A stretch of 64,000 bases of DNA from Mangifera indica (GCF_011075055.1 NC_058149.1:6330449-6394448), one strand, 5' to 3'. Counted from the stretch's first letter, positions 43,427-57,050 are shown. Numbers and translations: made by a program. The notes: a model not told the origin generated them from the letters alone.

Positions 43427-45881
43427 GTTCTTTAATCTGAAAATAGAGCATATTGGCCTTAAGAAATTATATTTAATGAAATTAGTTTTAGACAAAATCT
43501 GAGAATTTGTACATTTTTTACTATTCAGCAAACGACATTTTTTTCGCTATTTATAAATTGTTGTGATACAAAATACTCTTTGAATTTGAAAAACAAATAC
43601 TCTGGCACTTCATCTTCAATCAAAAGAATGTTTGATGACTATTTTCAATAACAATCTCTCCATCTTCAAACCTTGTGACAATTGTCTTTCCATGTTGAAT
43701 TGCTTTCGTTTTGTTTGAAACAAGTGACAACCAACCTTTTCACTTTCTTTCCATCCACATTGTCGTGCAATATTTCCATCCACATTGGTCTATGACTCGA
43801 CTATTATTGTCTGAATATTGTGTTATTTGGTGAATATGAGTTGATTCGGTTGCTTAAATATAGGTATAAAACTAAAAAATAATTTGTTATGTGAAAATAT
43901 GTATTTTTGGGTTGAATCACATGTTCTCATGTAGAAATTGCATGTTTTGGCTAACAAATTTATGGTTTTTGAATATTGTGTTTAGGCTAAGATTCGACAA
44001 AAAAATCTAAGGTCTTTCAAAAAGGTTAGCCAAGAGATAGATTTATCCAACTATATCTAAAAAAGTTGGTCAAATCTTTTAATGAAGAATTTGACTTGTT
44101 TTTTTAGTAATAAGGAAACTTTATTTGAGTCAAATCAATCCTCAAGGTGGATTCAACCATACCAAACAAGTGAAATCTCGAGTTCAATGACTAATTTCAC
44201 AATTGGTATATCAAATAAATTAAGAGTTATTCTTGAAATATCATTAAATGAGATTTGAACTTTTGCTTTTTTATATTTAGAATCCTTTCTTTTACCACTC
44301 ATATTACCTCTTGAAAGCAAAGATTCACACCTTTTTTATATACAACTAGACAAATTCTTTCTAAACATCTTATAAGCCAAGCATATATTAAGAAGTTGGA
44401 CAAATATGACGCTAGGAAGGATTCATATAGTTGTATTTTAAAAAAATTGGCTAAATCTTTTGTATTATTAGGATTCAACCAACTTGTTAAAAAAATTATT
44501 TGCACAATTGTTTGTCTTTTGACCAATCTTATTTCATCATAATAGGATGTTTATGAAGACAAAGGCCAACCATTTTTATGCTCAGTTAGACTAGTCTTGC
44601 CTTAACATCCTATTTCACCAAGTTTATATTAAAAAAAAGATTGTTGAATCTTGGTCGAGTAGGGTGTCTAGGAAGAATTGGGCTTTTTTTTTTTCATATC
44701 CTTTATGAATGGTTTGAAATCCGTGGGTGTCCAAACATATACAACTCATGTATATTTCATATTCACCCTATGTTCACCCAAAATAAAATTCAACTTAAAT
44801 ATGTGAAGAATTTAAACCTTGCAATGAAGTTTTAGCACCAATAAACCTTCCTAAAGTATTTTCAAAGCTTCCTAGATGAAACGGGTGGGCGTTTAGACTA
44901 CCAAACTCTCCCCAAGCTTGTATATGTGAAAAATTTTTATAATTTGTGTTTTCGGGACAATTTTAAAACAAAAACAGAAGAAATGGAGAAGTCATCGAAC
45001 AAACCAAGAGAGTTTACGATCTCAAATTTTGATCAAATGAACTATATTGCAGGTAATAATGAAATGATTGGGCTTATATGGTTAGTAATTTTGAATCATT
45101 TCCATTTAGTCCAAACCTTAACATGACACGCATGTGAGACCAAACTATTTAATATTATTCATGGGCCAACCTAATTCTCATGGACATTTAAATTAATTAT
45201 CTAGTTAATTTTAAGGTCCATTTCACTATTACATTATACTTAGCTCACTGATACATTAAACTATTTATTTATATTTTTAAAGTAAACTATTGAATGTATT
45301 TGTGCATGTTTCAGAACTTGTCTAATTTAATTTCCTGAACTTTTCTAAATAATTCTAATTAAATTAGAATATATTATCTTAACACATATTATCCAAGATA
45401 ACTTCTATTGGTTACTTGGGGAATCCATATAAAGTTGTTTAACTCAAGCATATTTGGTTTCATGCTCTTTTGTCTCATAAATTGTAAGACATTAAAATTA
45501 TTAGTATTGTCTGACTCTACTGTAAAGACAACATTGCACTCTTGAATTAAACACTCTATTTGTTAGAAGCTTTAATTAATTAAATATGATTGAAATATCA
45601 CATTAAATTGACCTACTTGGCGATGACTACATATATACTCACATGGAACATTAATAATTAGAAATGGGTTGGTATACTAATATACCATTTCTGTTAAATC
45701 TTTTTATTGTGATTTTTTTTTTACATCTAATAAATGATAATATTTACTGAATTCATCATAAATACTTGACCTGGTCTTATCATTTAAAATTGTAAAACCC
45801 ACAAGAAGATATCCCTTAGTCTTTTTAGAGTTTTGAATTTCATATCTATAAAATCGTATTCTTAGATATTGAAAAACACTT
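43427..45881. other. No gene seen
   Basis: AT-rich DNA. Two loosely similar blocks near 44030-44110 and 44390-44490 share 'aaaaaagttgg(t/c)(c/t)aaatctttt'. Open frames here show no recognisable domain. Confidence 0.45.
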
Positions 45882-47117
45882 TGAATGGCTAAAATAAACC
45901 TAAAGGGTGGTGAATAGGCACTTTGAAAAATTTTTAATGCACAAATTTTAATTTAAACAACCAACAATAAATATAAGCATGAATTGAAAGATAATGAATT
46001 AGAAGAGCCTAGTATTTAGAGTGGTTTAGGGTTTTCTACCCAAATACAATAGTTAAACAAGATTTTGCTTACAAGTGTCTGAATATAAGAGTTTGTGTAT
46101 GAAAATGTCTCACAAAGGCTGATTATACAAGTTTTGAACACAAGGTTTCTCAACGAATAAAGTTAAGCTTAGAGAGAGAGAAATGATTGATTGAGCTTAG
46201 AGAATTTTTGAGCTTAAGAATGTTGCAATCTAATGTCTAAGCTTTCTTCACTTTAAATAAGCTCAATTTATAGGCTTGAGTGGTTGGAAAACACACTAGT
46301 TTCATTGGGTTTGAAAATATAGCCCTTGACTTCCAAAAGTGACTTTTTTCTCTTAAAATTGCAATGGAACAGTCGGTACCACTATTTACGACTAAAGGTC
46401 AACTTTAGTTAGAGTTCTTAATGGTCGACTTTAATTGCTCGAGCCACTAAAGAGCATTTGGTATGGTCGATAGCACAATCAATATCCTCTTCAAAGTCTT
46501 AAGTCCTAAAAATTCCAAAAGCATGCATGACATTGCGAGCAAGATGAAGGCCAAGTTCCTTAATGATTGATTTTTGCACTATGCATGGTCGGCATGCCCA
46601 ACTACAAGGTTGATACGATTTTCTTGACTTTAAGTTCCATTTGACTTAACTTTGACTAAGAGCAAGTTCCTTGGTTGCACATTATCTTTATTACCCTTTA
46701 CAAATCTGGAAGCATGATCAACGTAAGGCTTTTAGAATGGTCAGTATGCCATGGTTGACTATTTCCATGTTGAACATACTTTAAACGTTTAGACGTTGAT
46801 TGGTATCAACTTGCCTTCTTTGTGCATGACTTGGATTTGGTCAAGAACATTCAGTACACTTGCCTAAAACATTCCTGTATAACCATATTGAACTTGACCA
46901 AAATTCTAGATACGTACACGGGTAAAGAATGACTTGATGATTATGTCTTTTTTCTTCATGGAACGGATGTGCTTCTTCTTATACAAGTCGTTCTTAGGGT
47001 TTATTCCTACATTTTTCACACTTTGTCTATTTCATAATGTTTTATACATTCTTTGAACATGTTAGTATATTTAACTTATGTTTTTATCATCATTAAAACA
47101 CTTAGGAGTCTAACAAT
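45882..47117 (-). repeat. Probable SIRE/Maximus-type copia LTR
   Basis: The right edge is ggagtctaaca followed by atctccctatttttagttaatgacaaaa. On the minus strand this is TTTTTGTCATTAACTAAAAA, then the tract ATAGGGAGAT, then TGTTAGACTCC, the polypurine/LTR junction pattern of SIRE-type elements. Near the left end 'aaagggtggtgaatagg' recalls the ...CCTATTCACCC text near the end of such LTRs. The left boundary (TGAATGGCT) is approximate and there is no second copy in the window. Confidence 0.4.
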
Positions 47118-48379
47118 CTCCCTATTTTTAGTTAATGACAAAAACTAAGTTCAAAAATTAAGATCCAAAGTGGGAAAAAGCATTTTACGTTATAATGACT
47201 CCCCTTTTCGTTAAACCTTTAACAATCCCCCTTACTTTAACAATTTTTAATGGAAATGCATTACCAAGTTTTAAACAAGTTTCTTTGACAAATATTGGAA
47301 AAGCTTTTACATAATCTCTCATATATTTCCTTTCTCCCCCTTTTTGTTATCAGTAAAAAATAACAAATAAAAACAACAATTTAACCAAACTAAGCAACTT
47401 CAAGCTTTCAATCAACAAACTATCAACCAAAGCAATTTATACAAACTCAATATTCAACCATGCAAGCAACTTCAACAATTTAAGTAGTATTCGCACTTTA
47501 ATATAGGCAACAAAGATAAGCATGGTATAGTGACATTTACAATTACCAAAAACAATGCCACCTAGCCTACATCAACCAAAGTTTAAAACATAATCTACCA
47601 TCAAAGTTTACAAAATTTGGCAACTATGCAAGTTAGTCGTGTAGGATGATTATGTGCCTAAAACAAAAAACATGTGCAAATGATAATCAAAATGCAAAAA
47701 TGTGAAATGTATGTAATGCTCAAGGTAGTCGATCAAGGTGGTCCTCAATATTGCTAGTCCGACTAATGTTGCTTAGCATCCAATACCGTGACCATCTCGC
47801 ATAACCAATTCAAATTAGCTCTAAACTCTCGAGATTGTTCTTCCAAAGTTTCCAATCAAAGATGCAAGGCCTGGAACCCTTTACTTAGGAACTCCATCAT
47901 TTGAGTAAACTATCGATCAATCCTTTAGAATGGATCCTCACAAATGTCATCCCATTGAGGTCTTTTCTTTACCCGAAAACTTGCCTTAGGATGTCATACA
48001 TGGTAGACGTGGGAGCTAAAAAAGCATCAAATTCTTGCGATAAAAGAGGCATGTGGAGATCTTCAGGAGTAGCTTAATCATTTCTTGGAACATTTTCAAG
48101 AGCAGGTGGAACTTGTTATGTATGAGGAATTAATGGTGTTTTAGACAACTTAAAAGTTGTCCAAAATGTTAGTTAATGTTAGTTTCAAATAACTTTTCTG
48201 CAAAACTATGTTTGAAACTACAATTAATATATGTTTCAAACAACTTAAAAGCTACAAAAGCAATTAAGGCGCTTTGTCCATCTTTTAATTTACACTTATA
48301 AATATTTTTCTATCTATTCTTGTTATCTATTTAATTGTTATATCATAAGGAGATTTCTATAAATTATAATAAGTTAATT
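47118..48379 (-). other. No intact gene; possible 3' internal part of the SIRE-like element
   Basis: A second tract-like site reads AACAAAAAGGGGGAGAAAGG on the minus strand near 47330. Minus-strand readings at 47700-48120 give short peptide-like words but no domain I can name. At 48140-48250 a block 'acttaaaagttgtccaaaa' also appears at 55350, suggesting a small dispersed repeat. Confidence 0.3.
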
Positions 48380-48816
48380 TGATATAAATAAGCACTCTTC
48401 GAGTTAATGCAAACTCCAATTGTAAACTTTATTTTGATAAACTGTTCAGCCCCTCATTAGAAATATATCTCTTTCTTATAGTCTTTATTACATAATATTT
48501 TAGAGTGCTAATGTTGTGATAATTCAAAATACAAAATATGGATAAAGTTTTTTATCTAGCTCTTCTCTTACGTTGTTAAAGCAATATTTATCTTGTCCGA
48601 TCTTTCTGCATCTACATCACAAAATCACTAAATCTTGTTGGCTTCATTTTTATTCTAGAAGGCGGAATTATAGTGCCACTATCCCTTTTGTATTTTGTTG
48701 TACCTTTGTATCCGCTTAATAATTTAGTGTCTTCCTAAATTTCTAAATCTTGTCTATTTCCATTGGCCCCTTCAATAATCCTTTTATCCTCTAACTCAAT
48801 ACCAAACCAGTGATCA
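48380..48816 (-). repeat. 3' LTR of minus-strand gypsy; contains the empty site for element C
   Basis: 437 bp from tgatataaataagcactc to ccagtgatca. At 48530-48538 it reads tacaaaata once, at the position where the other LTR has two copies flanking element C. Confidence 0.88.
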
Positions 48817-48827
48817 CTTCCCTACCC
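48817..48827 (-). promoter_or_regulatory. Polypurine tract of minus-strand gypsy
   Basis: Minus-strand GGGTAGGGAAG directly before the LTR start TGATCACTGG. Confidence 0.8.
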
Positions 48828-48829
48828 AT

Positions 48830-51800
48830 CAAAAAAGACCTTGTCCTCAAGGTTTGGACGGTGATACAACTTGCAAAATGCATCAAATGCTTCCCAAGTA
48901 GCATTTTCCAAAGGGTTATAAGACCATTGGACTAACACTTAGTGAGCTTTTTTTCCATGCACCTTTTGGATTTAAACAGCTATGATACCAATTGGAGAAA
49001 GGATAGGCTGATTATTATGACTAACTCAAATAGAGGATAACATGATATAATTGGTCTTCTTTAAATGCTTTCAATAATGAAACATGGAAGGTAGGATGTA
49101 TTTTACTATTAGGTAAAAGTTGAAGTGTGTAAGCAATAGGTCCTACTATAGCTAACATAGGAAATGGTCTAAAAAAATGACAACTCAACTTTGGGTTCAA
49201 GTGTTTAGTTATTGCGGACTGCTTATAAGGTTATAGTTTGACCATTACTAAGTCTTCTAGCTAAAAGATCACCTTATTTCTATACTGATCTGCCAATTGT
49301 TTCATTCGATTACGAGCTTGTAGCAAGTGATGTTTAAGTTTTCTTAACAATTTGTCCCGATTGTTCAACATTTTGTCAAGTGTTTGGATAAATGAAGAGC
49401 CTCTCATGTATGCAACAATGGTAAAGGGAAGTCACCCATAAATTGCTTAAAACGGACTCATCCCAATTACTGATTAGTGACAAGTACTATAATGGAATTT
49501 AACCCATCTTAAGTGTACCGTTGCTTAGGTTGGGTAGTTATGAATGCACGTAAATATTATTCAATATATCTATTTAGTACTTTAGTTTGGCCATCCATCT
49601 ACGAGTCATAGGTTAAGCTCATTTGCAAGCGAATCCTCATTTGTTCACATATTTTTCTCTAAAACTAACTTATAAAAATAGTGTCTCTGTCAGACACAAT
49701 CGAACGAGGCATTCCATACAACTTAATCACCATGTTACAAAAAAGATCAGCGACTTCGTGGCTGTATAATATGATGAAAAGGCCCCAAAATGTGCATATT
49801 TTGAAAGATTATTAATAACTACTAGTATGGTTGTATAACCCCTTAAATTAGGAAGCCCAACTGTAAAATCAAAGGCTAAGTCCTCCCACACTTGTTTTAG
49901 AACCTCTAATAGTTGCAACAACCCATATGAAGCCTCTGTAAAATACTTGACAGTTTGACAAACAACAAATTTGGTAACAAATTCCTTAACTGCAATCTTC
50001 ATCCTAGGCCAACAAATATTAGCTACAAGTCAAATATAAGTGTTTTCCACACTAGCATGCCCACCAACAGAAGTTTCATGGAACTCTTTCAACATCAAAT
50101 CCTTTAACTTGGAATCTTTGCTTAAATAAAACAACTTTTTAAATAACAAGACCCCATTCTGTATGTATATTCCTCTTTAGACAATTTATTATTTGCTAAA
50201 ACCTTGTGTAATTCTTGCAATTCTAACACTTTTGCATTCTCTTTTTTTAACTTATTCAAAAACTCAAAGTTTATAGTGGTAATGGCTATATTGCACCTGG
50301 TTTTGCTCTTCTTATGCTCTCTGTCAAACCTCTTTGAAAGGGCATCTATGATCGTATTTTCATTACCAGCCTTGTATTCAATTGTGAAATGAAATCCTAA
50401 TAATTTCCTAAAAAAACTGTTGCTTTGGGAATTACACCACTTGGATGAGTAACTCTTTCAGACTATGGTAGTTTGTTCGAATGATAAAGTGTTGTCCCAA
50501 AAGATATTATCTCCATTTACTAATAGCTTTAACAATAGCATATAACTCTCTAACATAGGTTGATGCTCCAACCATTTTTATTCCTAATTTCTTGCTAAAA
50601 AAAGTAAATGGTTGCCCTTCTTGCATCAAAACAGTTCGTACTCCCGTGTTGGACGTATCTGTCTCAATCACAAAAGTCTTTTTAAAGTCTGGTAAATGTA
50701 AAACTGGAGTTTGTGTCATACAAGCTTTAACTTGTTAAATGTTGTTGTAGCTTGCTTTATCCATTTGAATTATTCCTTTTTAAGTAAATCAGTTAAAGGT
50801 GCTACAATAGATGCATAATGTTGGACAAACCGATGGTACTATCCTATGATTCTAAGAAAACCCTACAACTGTTTTTTATTCTTGGGCATTGGCCAATTGA
50901 TCATTGCTTTAATTTTCTTTGAATCTATCTTGACTCTTTCTGAAGTGACAAGATGGCCAAGATATTCAATTGTCATCCGAAAAAATTCACAGTTACTAGC
51001 CTTGGCAAAAAACTGATTAGCATATAAATAATCAAGCACAATTTGCAAATGCATCACATGTTCTGCAGTTGATTTATGTAATCCAATATATCATCAAAAA
51101 TATAATAACAAACTTTTGTAAATAAGACCAAAAAACCAGATTCATTATTGCTTGAAAGGTAGAGGGAGTGTTGCATAATCTAATTGGCATTGCTACAAAT
51201 TCATAATGACCCTCGTGTGTCCAAAAAGTTGTCTTATGAATATCTCTTCCATCCATTCGTAGTTAGTGATACCTTAAGCGAAGGTCTAACTTGGAAAAAA
51301 TGGTTGAGCCACACAACTTGTCCAATAGCTCATTTTTATTGGTATAGGGAATCGATCTTTAATGGTTAACGCGTTAAGTGTTTTATAATCTATGCAAAAT
51401 TATCATGACTTATCTTTTTTCTTCACAAAAACTACTAGAGAAGAAAAAGGGCTATTACTGTGTTGAATTACTCCATTTTCTAACATATCTTGTACCAATT
51501 GTTCCATAGCTTCTTTTTGAAAATAAGGGTTCCTATATGGTCGAACATTAACTAATGATGAACCCATTTGTAGGTGAATGTAATGGTCCATATTATGATA
51601 TGACAATAAATGTTTTGGCTCTTCAAACACCTTTCTATATTTATCAATGAGCATCATCTCTTTTTTTAAAGTTTTTGCTTCAATTTATTCAATTCGACAT
51701 CTAAGGAATCATTTGTTGCCCTCTTAGTTTTATGAATAGCAAAAACAGTATAAACTGAGCTAATTATATTATAATTAATCATAGACCTCAATTGATGAAA

Positions 51801-53130
51801 AGAAACTTGCTTAGATTTAGATGAACTGTCCCCAACTAAATGTACATTTCTTCTATTTAAAACTCTATAGTTAGACCCCTATGATCATGCAAACATGGCC
51901 CAAGTGTCCTCAACCATTGCATCCTTAAAACTACATTTAGCCTCTAAATTGGTATGATATATAAATCAATAGAGAACATATGTCTTTGCATTTCTAGTGG
52001 AACTCCCATACAAATATTTTCACAAACTAAATGCTGCCCATTGCCCATGTAAACCCTAAATTTTTTTGCTGGAGTACATTTTAGTCCCAATTTCTCCACT
52101 AAGGCCTATTGTATAAAGTTGTTGTTACTTCTTGTATCAATCAAAACCTTCATTGTTTGTGCTCTATGTTTTGCCAGAATCCAAAAATTTATGGGTTATT
52201 TGCATTCGAAAAAGTATTTAAGCTAACCTCCATAACGTCTTCTTCTTCTTGCTTATCCATTTGTTTTTTGTGCGTTTCCTCTTCTAGTAAGTCTTCTTTA
52301 TCACTACCCATCAGTACTAAAAAATGACTTTTACAACGATGATTAATATGATATTTTTCATCTCAGTTAAAAACATATCCTTTTCTTTTTTTTTTTTCCT
52401 TGAATTTCCTTTAGAGTTAGTTTCTTGATGGGAAGTTTAGTTATTAGGTTTTGCAAAGCTAGTTAGGATCTATTAACTAGATTAGCAAATGAAGATATTA
52501 CTCCTATTGAGACCAAAGATTGCATTGGATTAAATAATCCTTTGTTACTTCCCAAACTTCTATATGTTTCTTTTCTAGAGTTTCCATTCAAATTGTCAAT
52601 TCATTCCTCATAAAGTTGGGCATTTGACATCACATCAGATAAACTTATGGGGGGCATGATTAATAATTCCCTTTTTATTTATGGTTTTAATCCCTATATG
52701 AAAAAAATCTAGGAACATGGGTTCTAATATCGTTGTTATCCACGTCATAAGTTCTTCAAACTTTATATGATACTAAGTGATCCTTCTTGCCTGTGTGAGC
52801 TTGGCTATTTGTCTCCACGGGTTGTCATAAATTGAAGCCCCAAATTAGTTATGCAACGCATCCAAAAACACCTTCAAACTTGTTAATGACCCATTCCCTT
52901 CCATGCATTAATACCACACAACCGTTTCTCCTTCAAAATTAAATACCACTACCTCCAAATGGGTTAAATAGGGAATCCAATGGAGTGAAAAAAACTTCTC
53001 TATCTTATAAATCCAATTTCCAATATTGCTCCCATCGAAGCATGGAACATCCACTCTTAATGTTTTGAGAATACCAGTTAAGTCTTCGCTTGTGACAAGT
53101 CCCTCTTCATTAGGTTCCTTCAACTTACAT
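48830..53130 (-). pseudogene. Gypsy gag-pol relic, minus strand
   Basis: From the right: gag 53123-52908 (VDVPCFDGSNIGNWIYKIEK, FEGETVVWY). A gag knuckle near 52375-52330 (DEKYHINHRC after a broken first half). Protease near 52150-51900 (NNFIQ, then NVVLRMQWLRTLGP). RT 51657-50860 (NVRPYRNPYFQKEAMEQLVQ, SPFSSLVVFVKKKDKS, TTFWTHEGHYEFVAMPIRL, VKIDSKKIKAMINWPMPK). RNase H 50719-50507 (TFVIETDTSNTGVRTVLMQE). Integrase 50002-49727 (LAFDFTVGLPNLRGY, VVINNLSKYAHF). The tail near 48960-48835 is VQWSYNPLENATWEAFDAF, then NLEDKV. A run of T sits at 52386-52399. Frameshifts and stops separate the pieces, so no polyprotein can be made. Confidence 0.85.
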
Positions 53131-53373
53131 TTTTCTCCCTTTTAAAGCATGTTATAATCTCTCTTACTAGCAGATCCTAACCTGGACTCCATCCTCTTTT
53201 TAGTTAACTTTTAATATTGTTGATCCAACTGGTTGAGTTATAGATCTATGGATGCCATGTATTGTTTCACCAATTTTGTGAATTTTTCTAATTGTCTATC
53301 AGTATGTTGCTTGAAACTCTCCTTCATCACTTTCATGGCTTTTGTAATTTCCTCATTCCCCATTTTTTCTTAT

Positions 53374-53391
53374 CTCTCAACAAAAGCACCA
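53374..53391 (-). promoter_or_regulatory. Primer binding site of minus-strand gypsy
   Basis: Minus-strand TGGTGCTTTTGTTGAGAG, one base from the LTR. It starts with the TGG needed to pair with a tRNA CCA end but is not the iMet sequence. Which tRNA it uses was not determined. Confidence 0.7.
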
Positions 53392-53544
53392 GTGATAAGA
53401 ATGAGCACTCTTCAAGTCAGTGCCAAACTCCATTTGCAAACTTTATTTCAATAGATTGTTTTGCTCCCTACTAAGAATTACATATCTTTCTTATAGTCTT
53501 TATTATAGAATATTCTAAAGTGCTAATGTTGTAATAATTCAAAA

Positions 53545-53553
53545 TACAAAATA
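53545..53553. repeat. Target site duplication, left of element C
   Basis: tacaaaata, exact match to 54315-54323; present once in the sister LTR at 48530-48538. Confidence 0.92.
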
Positions 53554-54314
53554 GGCCAAAGGATTATTTCCTACCCAAGGTATGGTGTTTTCCCAAGTTT
53601 TCCCTTTTTAACTTTGAAAATCTCAAATACTCACCCATGAGCAGTTAAAATTAACGAAACTCTAACCTATTAAAATTTCATCTCTTTTTCCCCCCTTAAA
53701 CTTTAAAAACTAAAATTTTTTCCTAACCTAAGTTTTAAAAAATCATAGTTTCCCCCTAAGGTTTAGTTTCTAGATCTTCGACGCTATCTCCAATGTCATT
53801 ACTGATGACCTCTCCCTCCCAAACCTTTCTTTCCCTTTGGTGGTCTCTTTCTACCTATTTCGATGTCTAATCGACATCAAAAGAGATGTGTAAGACGAAG
53901 AGCTTCATCTAAGAGCTTTGTCGGGAAAAACAAAGTTTTTCATCTTCCATGCCTCCTTTGATGCCGATCGAGCATCCAAATGGGTAGAAAGAGACTGTCA
54001 GAGGGAAATGACGTTTTGTGAAGGAGAGGCTTCCAACAATGACACTGGAGATAGCATTGGAGATCTAGAAACTAAACCTTTAGGAGAAACTATCATTTTT
54101 TAAAACTTAGGTTGGGGAAAACTTTTAGTTTTTAAAGTTTAGGGGGAAAAAAAATTATATTTTAGTTTATTTTTAATATTATAGATAAAATAATGATTTT
54201 GTCCCTACTACCGTTAATTTTAACCACTCATAGGTAGATATTTGGGATTTTCAAAGTTAAAAGGGAGAAACTTGGTAAAATAGCACACTTTAGGGGGGAA
54301 TAAGTCCTTTGGCC
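53554..54314. mobile_element. Mutator-like fold-back element, copy C
   Basis: 761 bp; left end GGCCAAAGGATTATTTCC, right end ggaataagtcctttggcc. Inner arms pair through the 'taaaaactaaaattttttcc' / 'ggaaaacttttagtttttaa' region and the ctctccctccc / ggagaggc region. Exact 9-bp duplications flank it. The inner words (e.g. ccaaatgggtagaaagagac at 53977) match copy A (ccaaatgggaggaaagagat at 6444). No transposase. Confidence 0.92.
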
Positions 54315-54323
54315 TACAAAATA
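54315..54323. repeat. Target site duplication, right of element C
   Basis: tacaaaata, exact copy of 53545-53553. Confidence 0.92.
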
Positions 54324-54601
54324 TGGATAAAGCCTTTTATTTAGTTATTCTCTTGGGTTGTTAAAGCAATATTTATCCTACCCGATCTTTCTACATCTAC
54401 ATCACAAAAACATTAAACCTTGTTGGCTTCCTTTTTATTTTGGAAGGCGGAACTGTGGTGCCACTGTCCCTTTTGTATTCTACTACACCTTTTTATACAT
54501 TTAATAATTCAATGTCTTCCTAAACTTCTAAATCCTGTCTGTTTTCATTGGCCCATATGGTAATCTCTTTATCCACTAACTCAATACTAGATTAGTTATC
54601 A

Positions 54602-57050
54602 CAATCATTACAAACTAATTTATAATTGTTCCAAATTAACTACCAATAACTTAATCATAACATAAAATTAAAACCAAATGAAATGTTTCATTACATCATT
54701 TAAGTATTATAGCAGATATGTTACAATAATAAGAACTTGGTGTACATATATTGACAATTTTAAATCCCTTCTTGGGATCAACTATAACTATCAACATATG
54801 ATGAGCAGAGTATTTCTAAGTCATTTTATCATAAAAGATGAGGGTGGACTTGAAAAAAAAACATCTTTTTATGGAAAGAAAAAAACACATGGATCATGTA
54901 CATTTACCTTGATTTGTCATCGATAAATCCATGCACTTGATCGTGTAGCCCTCAAATCTTTTGTCCTCCACCCATATACAATATGACCCACTAATATTAT
55001 GTCCGCCACCCATATACTTGACAACATAACAACCTCATATTGCATCCACAACCTAGATACTAGTTATCATAAAGCATATATATTGTATCTCCAGTTTATT
55101 ACGCTCTTGTTCTATTGTCCACCACCTATATACTTGAAATCTTTATATTGGTTGTCACACATCTAATAACACCAAGATGTTTTTCAAAAGCTTGCATTTT
55201 CTTTAAGAAACACATCCAAAATAACTTAGCACATATTCATCAAATAAAAAATTTTTATTTAAGAAATACAACATATTCGATGACATTTTTTATTAAAATA
55301 ATTTTGCCTAAAACATATAGAAAATTGTTCAAAAAGGTAACTAATGTCAGTTTTGGAAAACTTAAAAGTTGTCCAAAACTAATATTAACTATTAGTTTTA
55401 GATAATGATATCTTCAAATAACTTTTGATGAAAAAAATGTTCAAAATTGACCTTAACTACCCTTACAAACATATAACTAAAAAAACCCTCGAAAACCTCT
55501 CCTATTATGACTGATAAATTAAATAAGATACATGTTTTTTGTCGAATCCAATGAAATCAACTAAAAAACATATGCTTTGTTTATGGTTTACCAATCATGA
55601 CATATCTATTTCAATCACACACCTTATATTTGAAAACACATACCTTAATTTATTTTTATCAAAACCTTTACTTATGCATATGATTTATTCTATCTACACA
55701 AATCAAACTAAACCACTAAATGCAAATAACTTTTTGAGGAACAATGAAAAAAAATTAACCTCCAAAAAGTAGTCTAAGTGACAAAGTTGGAAAATGCTCA
55801 TTTAAATGAATATGAGTTCGAAACTTATTGACAACATATCAAGTTTAAACTCATGATTTACGAGTACCAACTTTAAAGGATATTTGATTCAAGGCGGGGT
55901 TTTTTGTTTGAAAAAAAAAATCAAACAATTAGGAGATTAAATTCAAATAAACTATTTTAAAAGTATAATTTATTTATTGTTTTCTTTTTATATTTGTGTC
56001 ATAATAAAATTTTTAGAGAAATTAAAGTAATTGGCCAAAACAATAGGGGCCTAAGTAAATTTGACCCAAAAGTTAAAAATTAAGCAAAAATGTCTTATTT
56101 AGCTATAATGACCAAAATATCCTTATATACAAACAAAAAATAATTCATATTCCTATCCAAATTTCTACAGAATCACTGTTGAAATTCAAATATTTTCACG
56201 AGTCTTCCATGGCTCTCTTATGTCTTAACATCCATTCATCTTCTTTAGATTTTTGTCTACTTTTTTGCTTTTTTCGACTGGAAAAAAGGGCAAAAAAGGT
56301 TAATACATTATCCCTACTCTTGTTTAAATTAATTTATTGTAAGGATTATTGTGATTTGATGAAGATTTTGAGCATTGAATATTTAGGGTTTCAATTTTGA
56401 ACAATACATAAAATGTCTTGATTCTTGGTTATTTTGGTTGAATTTTTCGAGGGTTATTATGGTATAGGATGTGTAGATTTGATTTGTGTTAAAATTAAAG
56501 AGTGAAATGAGGCAAGGGAATGTAGGATTTTAGCAAGAAAATTAAAATTTTTAGATCATGTTCACATCATATGTAACAATGGTAATATAAAATTTACATG
56601 TTGTTTCAAAAAAAAAAGCATAGAAACATGTAAATTACTTTGTACTTTGTAATTTAATTTGAAGTTAAGAAGCTTAAATCATTAAAATAAGTGATCTTTT
56701 GACTTGTACCCTTCAAGGAAGAAAAAGAAGAAAATTTTTTATTTTTCTACATTTCTCTTCCATTTATTAAGCTTAAACTTGATATTTATCAAGTTAAGCA
56801 TGTGTCCAATTTCTATTGGCTTATAATTAAGAGTAACTAATAGTTTGACACATGTTAATTAATTTGTGCCCAAAATTATATGTTCCACTTTCTAAACAAT
56901 TTCAATGTGTAAAATAATAATTTTACCCCTTTTTCGAATCTTATTCGAAAAGTATCATTTTTATCCTTAGAAAGTGCTAGACAACTGTGGATAAATATTT
57001 TCATCTTTATAACACCATTTTCTTCTTTGAAATATGGGTGTGACCTTTAA
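54602..57050. other. No gene seen
   Basis: AT-rich DNA. Near 55345-55440 the block 'acttaaaagttgtccaaaact' resembles 48150. Open frames of 60-96 codons here (e.g. 55115-55405, 56179-56400) show no domain, and their composition is that of the AT-rich background. Confidence 0.5.

Larger units (their letters stand above)
48380..54601 (-). mobile_element. Gypsy retrotransposon with both LTRs; 5' LTR interrupted by fold-back element C
   Basis: LTRs at 48380-48816 (3') and 53393-54601 (5', 439 bp once the inserted 761-bp element and its 9-bp duplication are removed). On the minus strand the primer site TGGTGCTTTTGTTGAGAG adjoins the 5' LTR and the tract GGGTAGGGAAG adjoins the 3' LTR. The interior reads gag, protease, RT, RNase H, integrase, chromo-like tail in gypsy order with many breaks. 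I found no matching target duplication at the outer edges (taatt and caatc). Confidence 0.88.
53393..54601 (-). repeat. 5' LTR of minus-strand gypsy, split by element C
   Basis: Starts tgataagaatgagcactc, ends gattagttatca; aligns with 48380-48816 except for the inserted element. Confidence 0.87.

Noticed and set aside
48140..55450. Similar text (acttaaaagttgtccaaaa) on both sides of the minus-strand gypsy as a target duplication
   Set aside because: The copies are some 130-750 bp away from the LTR edges and differ; they are more likely two copies of a small repeat.
56179..56400. 73-codon open frame as a small gene
   Set aside because: No domain, AT-driven codon content, no splice or start context better than chance.
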